A stretch of 64,000 bases of DNA, from positions 77,343 through 141,342 of the forward strand of contig NZ_QSRL01000003.1 in assembly GCF_003437035.1 (NCBI RefSeq). The letters are read 5' to 3'. Origin of the DNA: Collinsella sp. TF08-11AT. GTDB lineage: Bacteria; Actinomycetota; Coriobacteriia; Coriobacteriales; Coriobacteriaceae. The notes under the pieces are model-generated. The model did no database searches, was not told the origin of the DNA, and saw only the letters and a list, made by a program, of their open reading frames with translations. The translations under genes and the position numbers were made by a program. Below are positions 33,663 through 42,718 of the stretch, one piece after another; positions within the stretch are counted from its first letter, which is position 1; every line of letters begins with the position of its first letter.

Positions 33663-34454
33663 ATGATTCATATCGTTGGCGCAGGCTCGGGCGCCGCCGA
33701 CCTTATCACGCTGCGCGGGGCGCGCCTTCTGCGCGCGGCCGACGTAGTCGTTTGGGCGGGAAGCCTTGTGAATCCCGAGCTGCTCACCGAGTGCAAGGAA
33801 TCCTGCGTCGTCTACGACAGCGCGCACATGACCTTGGAGGAAGTGCTCGACGTGATGTGCGCGGCAGATGCGCGGGGCGAGGAAGTGGTGCGCCTGCACA
33901 CGGGCGACCCGTGCCTGTACGGCGCCATCCAGGAGCAGATGGACGCGCTCGACGCGCGCGGCGTGGACTACGAGGTGGTGCCCGGCGTGTCGAGCTTTTG
34001 CGGTGCCGCGGCGGCGCTTCGCCAGGAATACACGCTGCCGGGAATCAGCCAGTCGGTCGTGATCACGCGGCTTTCCGGACGTACCCCCATGCCCGCGGGC
34101 GAGGGCATGCGCACCATGGCGGAAAGCGGCTCGACTATGGTCATCTTCCTGAGCTCGGGTATGCTCGCCGAGCTTTCCGCCGAGCTTTTGGCCGCGGGCC
34201 GCAGCTCCGACGAGCCGGCGGCGCTCGTGTACAAGGCGACCTGGCCTGAGGAGCGCGTGGTGCGCTGCACAGTGGGCACGCTCGCCGATGCGGGCGCGCG
34301 AGAGGGCATCGACCGCACGGCGCTCGTGGTGGTGGGCCGCGTGCTCGGAGCTCGTGGCGGGCTTGCGCACAACGGCGCGCAAGCGGAGTCGTACGAGCGC
34401 AGCAAGCTTTACGACCCTTCGTTTGCCACGGGGTATCGAAAGGCGAGCAGCTAG
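33663..34454 (+). CDS. cbiF: Cobalt-precorrin-4 C11-methyltransferase
   Basis: 263-aa SAM-dependent tetrapyrrole methylase. HIVGAGSGAADLITLRGARL binds SAM, LHTGDPCLYGAIQEQM is the conserved GDP loop, and PGVSSFCGAAAALRQEYTLP is CobM/CbiF-specific. It methylates C11 of the corrin ring. It opens the + strand operon. ATG 33663 follows GAAGGGAAGG. CbiF is the better name than CobM because CbiD and CbiG mark the anaerobic route. Confidence 0.93.
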   Translation: MIHIVGAGSGAADLITLRGARLLRAADVVVWAGSLVNPELLTECKESCVVYDSAHMTLEEVLDVMCAADARGEEVVRLHTGDPCLYGAIQEQMDALDARGVDYEVVPGVSSFCGAAAALRQEYTLPGISQSVVITRLSGRTPMPAGEGMRTMAESGSTMVIFLSSGMLAELSAELLAAGRSSDEPAALVYKATWPEERVVRCTVGTLADAGAREGIDRTALVVVGRVLGARGGLAHNGAQAESYERSKLYDPSFATGYRKASS

Positions 34455-34455
34455 C

Positions 34456-35640
34456 GTGGCCTTCGAGCACTACATATATACCGGGACGACCCGCCTGCGC
34501 TGCGGCTACACCACGGGGAGCTGCGCCGCGCTCGCGGCGAAGGCGGCCTGCGAGATGCTCTTGTCACGAAAGCCCGTCGGCCGCGTGTCGATCGTCACCC
34601 CCGGCGGGCTGCCTGTCGAGACGGACGTGGTTGACGCATGTATCGGCGAGGGGTGCGCCCAGTGCGCCGTGCGAAAGGACGCAGGCGACGATGCCGATGT
34701 GACCGACGGCGTGCTCGTGTACGCGCGCGTGGAACATGCGGGGTCGGGCACGGGCGCTGCGGGCAGCAAGGGCGTGCCCGCGCGCGAATCGGAAGTTTCC
34801 GTCGATGGCGGCGTGGGCGTGGGGCGCGTGACGTTGCCCGGGCTCGAGCAGCCGGTGGGGTCGGCCGCTATCAACGCGACGCCGCGCGCGATGATCACTT
34901 CGGCGGTGCGCGAGGTGTGCGCCGCGCACGGCTTTTCTGGAAATATTGCTGTGACGATTTCGGTACCCGAGGGTGTTGCCCTTGCCGAAAAGACCTTCAA
35001 CCCACACCTGGGGATAGAGGACGGCATTTCCATCCTGGGCACGACGGGCATCGTCGAGCCGCGCAGCCTCGCTGCCTTGCGCGACAGTATCGAGCTCGAG
35101 ATCCGGCAGCATGCGGCTATGGGGCGGCGCGGAGTTGTGCTCACGCCCGGCAACTACGGCGCGCAGTTCATCTCGGGGCATTTTCACCTAAACGGTGCGC
35201 CGGTGGTCTTCATCTCCAACTTTGTGGGCGATGCGATTGATTGCTGCGTTCGCGAGGGATTTACCAATGTCCTTCTTGTGGGACACATCGGCAAGCTGGT
35301 GAAGGTCGCGGGCGGCATCATGGACACCCATTCGCGTACCGCCGACTGCCGCGCGGAGATTCTGGCCGCCCACGCGGCCTTGGCCGGCGCGGGCGCGAAG
35401 ACCGTGTGCGAGATCATGTCGTCGGTCACGACCACGGCGGCGCTCGAGGTAATCGAGGCCGCCGGCGTGGGGGACGCTGCGCGCGCCTCGCTCGCTGCGG
35501 CAATCGAGGACAGGTTGCGCCGCCGCGCGGCGGGCGCATGCGACATCGCCGCGGTCGTGTTCGACGCCGAGCGCTGCGAGCTTTTCCGCACGTCGGGCGC
35601 CGATGCAGTTATCGGGGAATTGGGGGCGACGTATGAGTAA
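34456..35640 (+). CDS. cbiD: Cobalt-precorrin-5B C1-methyltransferase
   Basis: 394 aa. The N-terminal CGYTTGSCAALAAKAA is diagnostic of CbiD; TVSVPEGVALAEKTFNPHLG-like and ILGTTGIVEPRS motifs follow (here VTISVPEGVALAEKTF). It methylates C1 in the anaerobic pathway. It starts with GTG one nt after the cbiF stop, and its stop overlaps cbiL by 8 nt. Slightly longer than average because of an inserted Gly/Ser-rich loop near residues 95-115. Confidence 0.94.
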   Translation: MAFEHYIYTGTTRLRCGYTTGSCAALAAKAACEMLLSRKPVGRVSIVTPGGLPVETDVVDACIGEGCAQCAVRKDAGDDADVTDGVLVYARVEHAGSGTGAAGSKGVPARESEVSVDGGVGVGRVTLPGLEQPVGSAAINATPRAMITSAVREVCAAHGFSGNIAVTISVPEGVALAEKTFNPHLGIEDGISILGTTGIVEPRSLAALRDSIELEIRQHAAMGRRGVVLTPGNYGAQFISGHFHLNGAPVVFISNFVGDAIDCCVREGFTNVLLVGHIGKLVKVAGGIMDTHSRTADCRAEILAAHAALAGAGAKTVCEIMSSVTTTAALEVIEAAGVGDAARASLAAAIEDRLRRRAAGACDIAAVVFDAERCELFRTSGADAVIGELGATYE

Positions 35641-36322
35641 AGGCGTGCTGTACGGGGTGGGCACGGGGCCTGGCGACCCCGAGCTGCTCACGATCAAGGC
35701 CGTCCGCACAATCGAATCGTGTCCGGTCATCGCCGCACCGCAGACGGCGGACGGGGTCATGGTCGCGCTCGACATCGTGCGCGGCGCCGTCGACCTTACA
35801 GGCAAGACGGTGATCCCCGTGAGATTCTCGATGACGCGCGACGTCGAGCGCCGCGCGGCCGAGCATGCCTCGCTTGTTCGCGAGCTTGTCGCGCACCTGG
35901 ATGCGGTCCGCGACGTCGCGCTGTTGAACCTGGGGGACCCGAGCATCTACGCCACCTTCCAGCGCATAGCGCCCGACGTGCGCGCCCGCGGGTTCGAGGC
36001 GCGCGCTATTCCCGGCGTGCCGAGCTTTTGCGCGGTCGCCGCGGCGCTCGAGCGCGACCTCACGCCCGAGATGTCGTCGCCTCTGCACATCGTGCCCGGC
36101 GGCTACGACGACGTGCGCCGCGCAATCGGCTGGCCGGGGACGAAGGTGGTCATGAAGGCGCGCCGCTCGTTTGCGGACACGAAGTGCATCCTTCGCGAGG
36201 AGGGCGCCTTCGATGGTGCCGAGCTCGTAGAGGACTGTGGGCTTCCGGGCGAGCGCGTGTACCGCTCGCTCGACGATGTGCCCGATCGGGGCAGCTACTT
36301 CTCGACGATGGTGGTGCGCTAG
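35633..36322 (+). CDS. cbiL: Cobalt-precorrin-2 C20-methyltransferase
   Basis: 229 aa. LYGVGTGPGDPELLTIKAVR, NLGDPSIYATFQRI and AIPGVPSFCAVAAALE are the SAM and substrate motifs of CobI/CbiL. It adds the C20 methyl, later lost in ring contraction. ATGAGTAA overlap with cbiD; the next gene begins directly after its TAG. It needs cobalt-precorrin-2 as substrate, whose synthesis genes lie elsewhere. Confidence 0.94.
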   Translation: MSKGVLYGVGTGPGDPELLTIKAVRTIESCPVIAAPQTADGVMVALDIVRGAVDLTGKTVIPVRFSMTRDVERRAAEHASLVRELVAHLDAVRDVALLNLGDPSIYATFQRIAPDVRARGFEARAIPGVPSFCAVAAALERDLTPEMSSPLHIVPGGYDDVRRAIGWPGTKVVMKARRSFADTKCILREEGAFDGAELVEDCGLPGERVYRSLDDVPDRGSYFSTMVVR

Positions 36323-37456
36323 ATGAGGGTTTCCTGCATAGCGTTCACTGAGAGGGGATATGCGCTGGCGGAGCGCACCGCACGCGCGCTTTCCGATTGC
36401 GCGCAGACAGGTGAAGATGACCCTGACTGGGACGTTTCCGTTTCGCGTGGGTTCGGCGAGGGGAAGGCCGACCTGCGCGCATGGACGGCGCTCGCGTGGG
36501 AAGCGTCGGACGCGCTTCTGTTCGTGGGCGCGGCGGGCATCGCCGTGCGGGCGATCGCGCCGCATGTCGCCTCGAAGGCAAACGATTCCGCGGTTGTGGT
36601 GATCGACGAGGCGGGGCGCTTTGCCATCCCGCTTTTGTCGGGGCATTTGGGCGGTGCGAACGAGCTTGCGCAAACCGTGGCACGCGCGGCAGGGGCCATC
36701 CCCGTCATCACCACGGCGACCGACGTCCGCGGCGTGTGGGCGGTGGATACGTGGGCGCGCTGTGCGGGGCTCGCAGTTTCGAATCCCGAGGCTATCAAGC
36801 GAGTGTCGGCGCGGCTGCTTTCGGGCGGGCGCGTGACGCTCTTTTCCGATATGCCGATTTCGGGACAGCCGCCTGAGGGGGTTGACATTGCGTCCGACCG
36901 CGCTCGGGCCGATATCGTCGTGTCGCCGTTCGCTGGCGCGAATGCGGGTGCGTTCGTTCGTGCGGCGGAGACAACGGGCGAGGTCTTACCCGCCGGTGAG
37001 ACGGGGAAGCCCGCGGGCGTGCGGGCGCAGGCGCCTGCGCCCGAGCCGCTTCGCCTTGTCGTGCCCTGCATCGTTGCGGGCATAGGGTGCCGTCGCGGTG
37101 CGTGCGCCGAAGCGATCGGGGAGGCGTTTCTTCTCGCGTGCGGGCAGGCGGGTATCTCGCCTTCTGCCGTGCGTGAGGTGGCGACGATCGACGTGAAGGC
37201 GCACGAGGAGGGTCTGCTCGCCTTCTGCCGCGCGCGCAATATCCCGCTTGTGACGTATTCCGCAGAGGAGTTGTCGCAGGTCGAAGGCAGCGTTTCGTCA
37301 TCTGATTTCGTGCGCGCGACGGTGGGGGTCGACAACGTGTGCGAGCGCGCGGCGCTCGCGGACGGGGGCAAACTTATCTTCCCGAAGCTCGCTCACGGCG
37401 GCGTGACCGTCGCGTTTTCCAAGGTAACTATCGAACTTTCGTTTAAGGAGCGGTGA
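36323..37456 (+). CDS. cbiG: Cobalt-precorrin-5A hydrolase
   Basis: 377 aa. The N-terminal domain contains ALLFVGAAGIAVRAIAPHV and LLSGHLGGANELAQTVA; the C-terminal domain contains CIVAGIGCRRGACAEAIG and ATIDVKAHEEGLLAF, joined by a Pro/Ala-rich linker. CbiG opens the ring lactone and releases acetaldehyde, a step unique to the anaerobic pathway. Begins immediately after the cbiL stop. Confidence 0.94.
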   Translation: MRVSCIAFTERGYALAERTARALSDCAQTGEDDPDWDVSVSRGFGEGKADLRAWTALAWEASDALLFVGAAGIAVRAIAPHVASKANDSAVVVIDEAGRFAIPLLSGHLGGANELAQTVARAAGAIPVITTATDVRGVWAVDTWARCAGLAVSNPEAIKRVSARLLSGGRVTLFSDMPISGQPPEGVDIASDRARADIVVSPFAGANAGAFVRAAETTGEVLPAGETGKPAGVRAQAPAPEPLRLVVPCIVAGIGCRRGACAEAIGEAFLLACGQAGISPSAVREVATIDVKAHEEGLLAFCRARNIPLVTYSAEELSQVEGSVSSSDFVRATVGVDNVCERAALADGGKLIFPKLAHGGVTVAFSKVTIELSFKER

Positions 37457-38199
37457 TGGGAAAGCTCTTCGTGGTGGGGATCGGCCCGGGCGGCCCCGAC
37501 GGCATGACGATTGCGGCTCGGCGTGCGCTCGAGGCGGCCGACATCGTTGTTGGGTACACGAAATACGTGGAGCTCGCGCTCGCCGCCGTACCCGACGCGG
37601 CGCATCTCGCGACGCCGATGATGCACGAGGTCGAACGGTGCCGCCTGGCGCTTTCGCGCGCGCAGAGTGGAGAAGCCGTGGCGCTCGTGTGCAGCGGTGA
37701 CGCGGGCGTGTACGGCATGGCGAGCCCCGTGCTGGAGCTTGCGGAGGACTACCCCGATGTTGACGTGGAAGTTATCGCCGGGGCCACCGCGGCTCAGAGC
37801 GGGTCGGCGGTGCTCGGCGCCCCGCTTGCCCACGACTTCGCGGTCGTGTCGCTCTCCGACCTGCTCACGCCGTGGGAGGTCATCGAGCGCAGGCTCGCCG
37901 CCGTGGCGAGCGCCGACTTCTGCATCTGTTTGTACAACCCGCGCAGCAGAAAGCGCGCCGACAGGCTCTCGCGCGCGGCGAAGATTATGCTCGAATGGAA
38001 GGCCCCTGACACGCTCTGCGGCTGGGTACGCAACATCGGGCGCGAGGGGCAGCAGTCGGGCATGTGCAGGCTCTCCGAGCTGGGGGAGTTCGACGCCGAC
38101 ATGTTCACCACCGTGTTCGTCGGCAACGCGGACACGAAGCGCGTGGGCGGCCGTATGGTTACGCCGCGCGGGTATCGGGAGATTCCATGCGAAAGGTAA
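37456..38199 (+). CDS. cbiH: Cobalt-precorrin-3 C17-methyltransferase
   Basis: 247 aa. VVGIGPGGPDGMTIAARRAL, SGDAGVYGMASPVLEL and AGATAAQSGSAVLGAPL are CobJ/CbiH motifs; the ring-contraction methylase acts before CbiF. AAGGAG is 5 nt before ATG 37456, with an overlapping GTG one codon upstream as alternative. The 3' end overlaps cbiE by 13 nt. Confidence 0.93.
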   Translation: MGKLFVVGIGPGGPDGMTIAARRALEAADIVVGYTKYVELALAAVPDAAHLATPMMHEVERCRLALSRAQSGEAVALVCSGDAGVYGMASPVLELAEDYPDVDVEVIAGATAAQSGSAVLGAPLAHDFAVVSLSDLLTPWEVIERRLAAVASADFCICLYNPRSRKRADRLSRAAKIMLEWKAPDTLCGWVRNIGREGQQSGMCRLSELGEFDADMFTTVFVGNADTKRVGGRMVTPRGYREIPCER

Positions 38200-39659
38200 C
38201 GATCATCGGGGCGGGGCCCGGAAACCCCGACTTGCTCTCGCGCGCGGCGCTCGACGCGATCGACATCGCCGACGTGGTCATCGGCGCTCATCGCGCGCTT
38301 GCCGGCATTGACGTGCCGCCCGACGTGGTGAGATACGAGCTCGTGAAGACGGCGGACATTGTCGCCGCGCTCACCGATGCGGCGTCGTGGCAGCGCGCCG
38401 TGGTCGTGATGACGGGCGATGTGGGGCTGTTCAGCGGCACGCGCCGCCTGGTGGAGGCGCTCTCCGGCGATGCGCAGGTTGACGTGCGCGTCATTCCCGG
38501 CATAAGCTCAGCGTCGTATCTCGCCGCGCGCCTCGCGCGTCCATGGCAGGATTGGCGCTTCGCGAGCGCTCACGGCGTGGCGTGCGACATCGTGGCCGAG
38601 GCCGAGCGCGCAGGTGAGCTCTTCCTCGCCACGTCGGGCGGGGAAGACCCCTCGCGGCTTTCGGGCGAGCTTGTGCAGGCGGGCTTCGGGGACGCGCGCG
38701 TGACGGTGGCCGAGCGCCTGTCGTACCCCGACGAGCGCATCACCTGCGCGACCGCAAGTGAAATCGCAGGTCAGACGTTCGACGACTTGAACGTAATGCT
38801 TATCGAGTTCGCAGGCGGCGCCGGGTCGCCTGCGGGCTCTAGCGCAGCCTCCGAGGCGACGGCCGGCGCGTCTGCGCCCGCGGCGGCATCTTCCGCGGCG
38901 GACTCTGCGGGCGCATCCCGCGCCGCGAGCCCCCGCTGGCCGTACGCTTCCTCGGGTATTCCCGACGCGCTCTTCATCCGCGGCGACGTTCCCATGACCA
39001 AGCAGGAGGTGCGCGCCGTCGCGCTCGCGAAGCTGCGCCTTACCGCGACCGACACCGTGTGGGACGTCGGCGCCGGCACGGGGAGCGTGTCGATCGAGGC
39101 GGCGCTCGTCGCGCGAGCGGGGTCGGTATGGGCGGTCGAGCGCAACGCGGCCGGCGTGCGGCTCGTTCGAGAGAACGCGGATGCATTCGGGTGCGGCAAC
39201 GTGCATGCGGTCCCCGGTGTCGCCCCCGAAGCGCTCGCGAAACTGCCCGTCCCCGACGCCGTGTTCGTCGGCGGGAGCGCGGGCGAGCTTCCCTCCATCG
39301 TGGAGGCGGCGCTCGAGAAGAACTCGCAGGTTCGCCTGTGCGTGCCATGCGTCACCGTTGAGACGTTCACCGAGGCGTGCGCGCTCCTCTCGGGTTCGCG
39401 CTTTAAGGGGTTCGAGGCGTGCCAGGTGTCGGCCGCCCGCGCCGAGGCTGTAGGCTCGCACCATCTTATGAAGGCGCAAAACCCCGTGTTCCTCGTCAGC
39501 GCGCGTGGTGCGGGCGCGGATGCCGAGGAGCTTACCGAAGTCGGGGCGCTTGCTGAGTCGCCTGTCGGGGAGGACCCCTCTGCCGAGGGGAACCCATCCG
39601 TTGAGGTGGTCTCGCTTGCTAACTGCAACGCCGCAGGTGGGGAAGGCGGCGCCCGGTGA
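38187..39659 (+). CDS. cbiET: Cobalt-precorrin-6B/7 methyltransferase-decarboxylase, CbiE-CbiT fusion
   Basis: 490 aa. CbiE (about 1-208) starts TIIGAGPGNPDLLSRAAL and carries VIPGISSASYLAARL. A ~45-residue Ala/Ser-rich linker follows. CbiT (about 256-435) starts GIPDALFIRGDVPMTKQEVR with SAM motif VWDVGAGTGSVSIEAAL. An acidic tail of ~50 residues ends it. Fusions of this type act as CobL: C5 and C15 methylation plus C12 acetate decarboxylation. The stop overlaps the next gene as GTGA. Confidence 0.93.
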   Translation: MRKVTIIGAGPGNPDLLSRAALDAIDIADVVIGAHRALAGIDVPPDVVRYELVKTADIVAALTDAASWQRAVVVMTGDVGLFSGTRRLVEALSGDAQVDVRVIPGISSASYLAARLARPWQDWRFASAHGVACDIVAEAERAGELFLATSGGEDPSRLSGELVQAGFGDARVTVAERLSYPDERITCATASEIAGQTFDDLNVMLIEFAGGAGSPAGSSAASEATAGASAPAAASSAADSAGASRAASPRWPYASSGIPDALFIRGDVPMTKQEVRAVALAKLRLTATDTVWDVGAGTGSVSIEAALVARAGSVWAVERNAAGVRLVRENADAFGCGNVHAVPGVAPEALAKLPVPDAVFVGGSAGELPSIVEAALEKNSQVRLCVPCVTVETFTEACALLSGSRFKGFEACQVSAARAEAVGSHHLMKAQNPVFLVSARGAGADAEELTEVGALAESPVGEDPSAEGNPSVEVVSLANCNAAGGEGGAR

Positions 39660-41038
39660 GCACGTCCATCCCGCGCTTCATGGTCGCTGCGCCCTCGAGC
39701 GGGAGCGGCAAGACGATCGTAACGTGCGCGCTCCTGCGCGCGCTCGCGCGCCGCGGCCTTGCATGCGCGGCCTTCAAATGCGGCCCCGACTACATTGACC
39801 CGCTCTTTCATCGCCGCGTCGTGGGTGCGCGCTCGGGCAATTTAGACGGCTTCTTCACCGACGCCCCGACGCTGCGCGCCCTGCTCGCACGCGGCGCCGC
39901 GGGCGCGGATGTCGCGGTGCTCGAGGGGGTTATGGGCTTCTACGACGGCATGGCTCCCGGCGTGGCCGACGCGAGCAGCTACCAGGTTGCGCGCGACACG
40001 GAAACGCCGGTCGTTTTAGTGGTGAACGGGCGCGGGGCGTCTTTATCGCTCGCCGCCTTAATCCGCGGCATCGCCGAGTTCCTGCCTTGTGCGAACGTGC
40101 GCGGCGTCGTGCTGAACAAGACGAGCGCCGCTGCCTGCGCCTACGCGGCGCCTGCGATCGAGAAGCACACGGGCGTCGCGGTTTTGGGGAATATCCCCGC
40201 CGACGAGGCGTTCTCGCTCGAAAGCCGGTATCTGGGGCTTGTGACCGCCGACGAGGTCGAGCAGCTCTCCGCGCGCATCGACAAGATGGCCGAGCTGGTG
40301 GAAAAGAGCGTCGAGGTCGATCGCTTGCTCGAAATAGCGGCGACGGCACCCGATATCCGCGAGGAACCTTACCGGTTGGAGCTGATCGCGGGAGCGCGGC
40401 CCATCGTCGCCGTCGCACGTGACGAGGCGTTCTCGTTCTACTACGAGGAGAACCTGCGCGCGCTCGAGGACCTTGGTTGCGAGCTGGCCTTTTTCAGCCC
40501 CCTGTGTGATAGCGAGTTGCCCCGGGGGACAAGCGCCCTCTATCTGGGGGGCGGCTACCCGGAGCTCCATGCGCGGCAGCTCTCCGAGAACGCGCCGATG
40601 CGCGAAGCGGTGCGGCGCGCGGTGGAATCCGGCATGCCGACGGTCGCCGAATGCGGTGGGTTTCTGTACCTGCAGCGCGAAATCGCCGATAGCGAGGGGC
40701 GGCGCTGGCCTGTTGCGGGCGCCCTTGAGGGCGCAAGCGAGAACGGGGGAAGGCTGTCCCATTTCGGGTACGTGGAGCTCACTTCCCAACGCGACGGGCT
40801 CTACGGGCCGCGCGCAACACGCATCCACGCGCACGAGTTCCACTACTGGCAGTCCACCTGTCCGGGCGGCGACTTCTGGGCGCAGAAGCCCCGGCGCGAC
40901 AAGGGCTGGCCGTGCATGACGACCACCCCGACCCTGGTGGCGGGCTTCCCGCATGTGTACTATCCTGCTAACCCCGACGTTGCGCGCGCGTTCGCGTCTG
41001 CCGCAGCGTCGTTCGCAGAGAGGAGATGGCATGGCTGA
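39656..41038 (+). CDS. cbiA: Cobyrinate a,c-diamide synthase
   Basis: 460 aa. N-terminal dethiobiotin-synthetase-like ATPase with P-loop APSSGSGKTIVTCAL and FKCGPDYIDP; C-terminal type 1 glutamine amidotransferase with LGGGYPELHARQLS, nucleophile Cys in VAECGGFLYL and His in HAHEFHYW. Amidates the a and c side chains using glutamine. GTG start overlaps cbiE-T by 4 nt. Confidence 0.94.
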   Translation: MSTSIPRFMVAAPSSGSGKTIVTCALLRALARRGLACAAFKCGPDYIDPLFHRRVVGARSGNLDGFFTDAPTLRALLARGAAGADVAVLEGVMGFYDGMAPGVADASSYQVARDTETPVVLVVNGRGASLSLAALIRGIAEFLPCANVRGVVLNKTSAAACAYAAPAIEKHTGVAVLGNIPADEAFSLESRYLGLVTADEVEQLSARIDKMAELVEKSVEVDRLLEIAATAPDIREEPYRLELIAGARPIVAVARDEAFSFYYEENLRALEDLGCELAFFSPLCDSELPRGTSALYLGGGYPELHARQLSENAPMREAVRRAVESGMPTVAECGGFLYLQREIADSEGRRWPVAGALEGASENGGRLSHFGYVELTSQRDGLYGPRATRIHAHEFHYWQSTCPGGDFWAQKPRRDKGWPCMTTTPTLVAGFPHVYYPANPDVARAFASAAASFAERRWHG

Positions 41039-42173
41039 AGCAACCGAAACCGCGCTTGCCTGCATCCGCGAGGAAGTCGGGCGCGCGTTCTCGTCGGCGC
41101 CGGGCGCCGTGCTCGAAGCCGCGCTCTCCCGGATCGCGCCCGCAGACGAGTGCGCCCGCGCCGCCGCGTACGCCGCGTGGGACTCCGTCGCGCACCCCTT
41201 GGGGGGATTGGGCGACTTTGAAGACGCCGTCGCGTGTATCGCCGCAGCTCAGGGGAGCGCCGAGGTGGCCGAGTTCCCCCGTGCGCTCGCGGTATTCTTC
41301 TCCGACAACGGGGTCGTTGCCGAAGGCGTGTCGCAAAGCGGGCAAGATGTGACGCGAGCCGTCGCGCGCAACATGTGCGAGGGGGCCGCGAGCGCCTGCC
41401 GCATGGCGGCGTTCGCGGGTGCCGAGGTCGTGCCCGTCGACGTGGGTATGGCCCGGGGCATAGAAGACGCGCGCATGGTGCGCGCGAACGTGCGGCGGGG
41501 GAGCGGCAACATCGCTCTCGGCTCCGCTATGTCTCGCGATGGGGCCGTGCGCGCGATCGAGGTCGGAATCGCCGTCGCGTGCGGGCTTGCCCGCGCCGGC
41601 GTGCGCCTTCTCGCCGCGGGCGAGATGGGCATCGGCAACACGACCACCTCGGCGGCGGTGGCCGCAGTGCTCATCCGGGCGGACGCGCGGAGCCTTGTCG
41701 GGCGCGGCGCGGGGCTCTCGGACGCCTCGCTCGCGCGCAAGCGCGACGTGGTCGAGCGCGCTATCGACGCGAACTCGCCCGATCCCGCCGACCCGATCGA
41801 CGTGCTCTCGAAGGTGGGCGGCTTCGACATCGCTGCGATGTGCGGCTTCTACCTGGGGGCCGCGGTCTCGAAGGCGCCGGCGCTCCTCGACGGGGTCATA
41901 TCCTGCACGGCGGCCCTGTGCGCGGCGCGCCTGTGCCCCAACGCCTTGGGCTACCTCGTGGGCACCCACGCATCAAGCGAACCCGCAAGCCGGGAGCTCC
42001 TTCGCGAGCTCGGCATAAAGGCGCCCCTCGACGCAGGCATGCACTTGGGCGAGGGCGCGGGCGCCATGGCGTATCTCCCCCTTCTGGATTCGGCGCTGCG
42101 CGTGTACCGGGATGGGAAGACGTTCACGGCGACTGGCATGGCTGCTTACGAGCATTTCGAGGCCGGGAAATGA
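41031..42173 (+). CDS. cobT: Nicotinate-nucleotide-dimethylbenzimidazole phosphoribosyltransferase
   Basis: 380 aa. Recognised by VFFSDNGVVAEGVSQSGQDVT, AAGEMGIGNTTTSAAV and the catalytic Glu in MHLGEGAGAMAYLPLLDSA. It activates the lower-ligand base as alpha-ribotide. No DMB synthesis gene (bluB or bza) is in the window, so the base is imported, made elsewhere, or is another azole. Overlaps cbiA by 8 nt. Confidence 0.94.
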   Translation: MAEATETALACIREEVGRAFSSAPGAVLEAALSRIAPADECARAAAYAAWDSVAHPLGGLGDFEDAVACIAAAQGSAEVAEFPRALAVFFSDNGVVAEGVSQSGQDVTRAVARNMCEGAASACRMAAFAGAEVVPVDVGMARGIEDARMVRANVRRGSGNIALGSAMSRDGAVRAIEVGIAVACGLARAGVRLLAAGEMGIGNTTTSAAVAAVLIRADARSLVGRGAGLSDASLARKRDVVERAIDANSPDPADPIDVLSKVGGFDIAAMCGFYLGAAVSKAPALLDGVISCTAALCAARLCPNALGYLVGTHASSEPASRELLRELGIKAPLDAGMHLGEGAGAMAYLPLLDSALRVYRDGKTFTATGMAAYEHFEAGK

Positions 42174-42718
42174 CGGTGACGCTCGTCATCGGCGCCGCCG
42201 CGAGCGGCAAGAGCGCCTACGCCGAGTCCCTGTGCCTCGGGCACGACGGCCCTCGCGTATACCTGGCAACGATGGAGCCCTTCGGGGAAGAGGGCGCCCG
42301 CCGCATCGCGCGCCATCGGGCGCTGCGCGAGGGCAAGGGGTTTTCCACCCTCGAGCGAACGCGTGACGTGGGCGCCGCAGTGTCCGGGCTTCCGCGCGGC
42401 TGCGCGCTTCTTTTGGAGGACGTGGGCAACCTGGTTGCGAACGAGCTTTTCGCGGAAGGCGGCTTGTCCCCACGTGACCCCGACGCTGCGGCGCGCGAGG
42501 TGCTCGGAGGCATCGAACGGCTCGCTCAGGCCGCTGCGTATACGGTGGTGGTCACCGTCGACGTGTTCGCCGATGAGATGCGCTACGATGAGGGGACCGA
42601 GGCATGGAGGCGCGCGCTCGCGCGCGTGAACGCGGGCGTGGCGGCGCTGGCCGACCGCGCAGTCGAAGTGGTATGCGGGATTCCCGTGTGGATGAAAGGT
42701 GAAGGACCTACAAGGTGA
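42170..42718 (+). CDS. cobU: Adenosylcobinamide kinase/guanylyltransferase-like protein, stand-alone copy
   Basis: 182 aa. P-loop LVIGAAASGKSAYAES, guanylylated-histidine segment RIARHRALRE (His49), LLEDVGNLVANELF and CGIPVWMKG. The motif that in CobU reads VSNEVGxGIVP is here altered (VTVDVFADEMRYDEG). It phosphorylates adenosylcobinamide and attaches GMP in nucleotide-loop assembly. A second CobU-like domain lies two genes downstream, fused to a phosphatase. Confidence 0.88.
   Translation: MTVTLVIGAAASGKSAYAESLCLGHDGPRVYLATMEPFGEEGARRIARHRALREGKGFSTLERTRDVGAAVSGLPRGCALLLEDVGNLVANELFAEGGLSPRDPDAAAREVLGGIERLAQAAAYTVVVTVDVFADEMRYDEGTEAWRRALARVNAGVAALADRAVEVVCGIPVWMKGEGPTR

Noticed and set aside
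41234-42169. Long frame leading into cobU, opened inside cobT
   Set aside because: Only the part from ATG 42170 has CobU motifs; the upstream part is Arg-rich out-of-frame translation of cobT.
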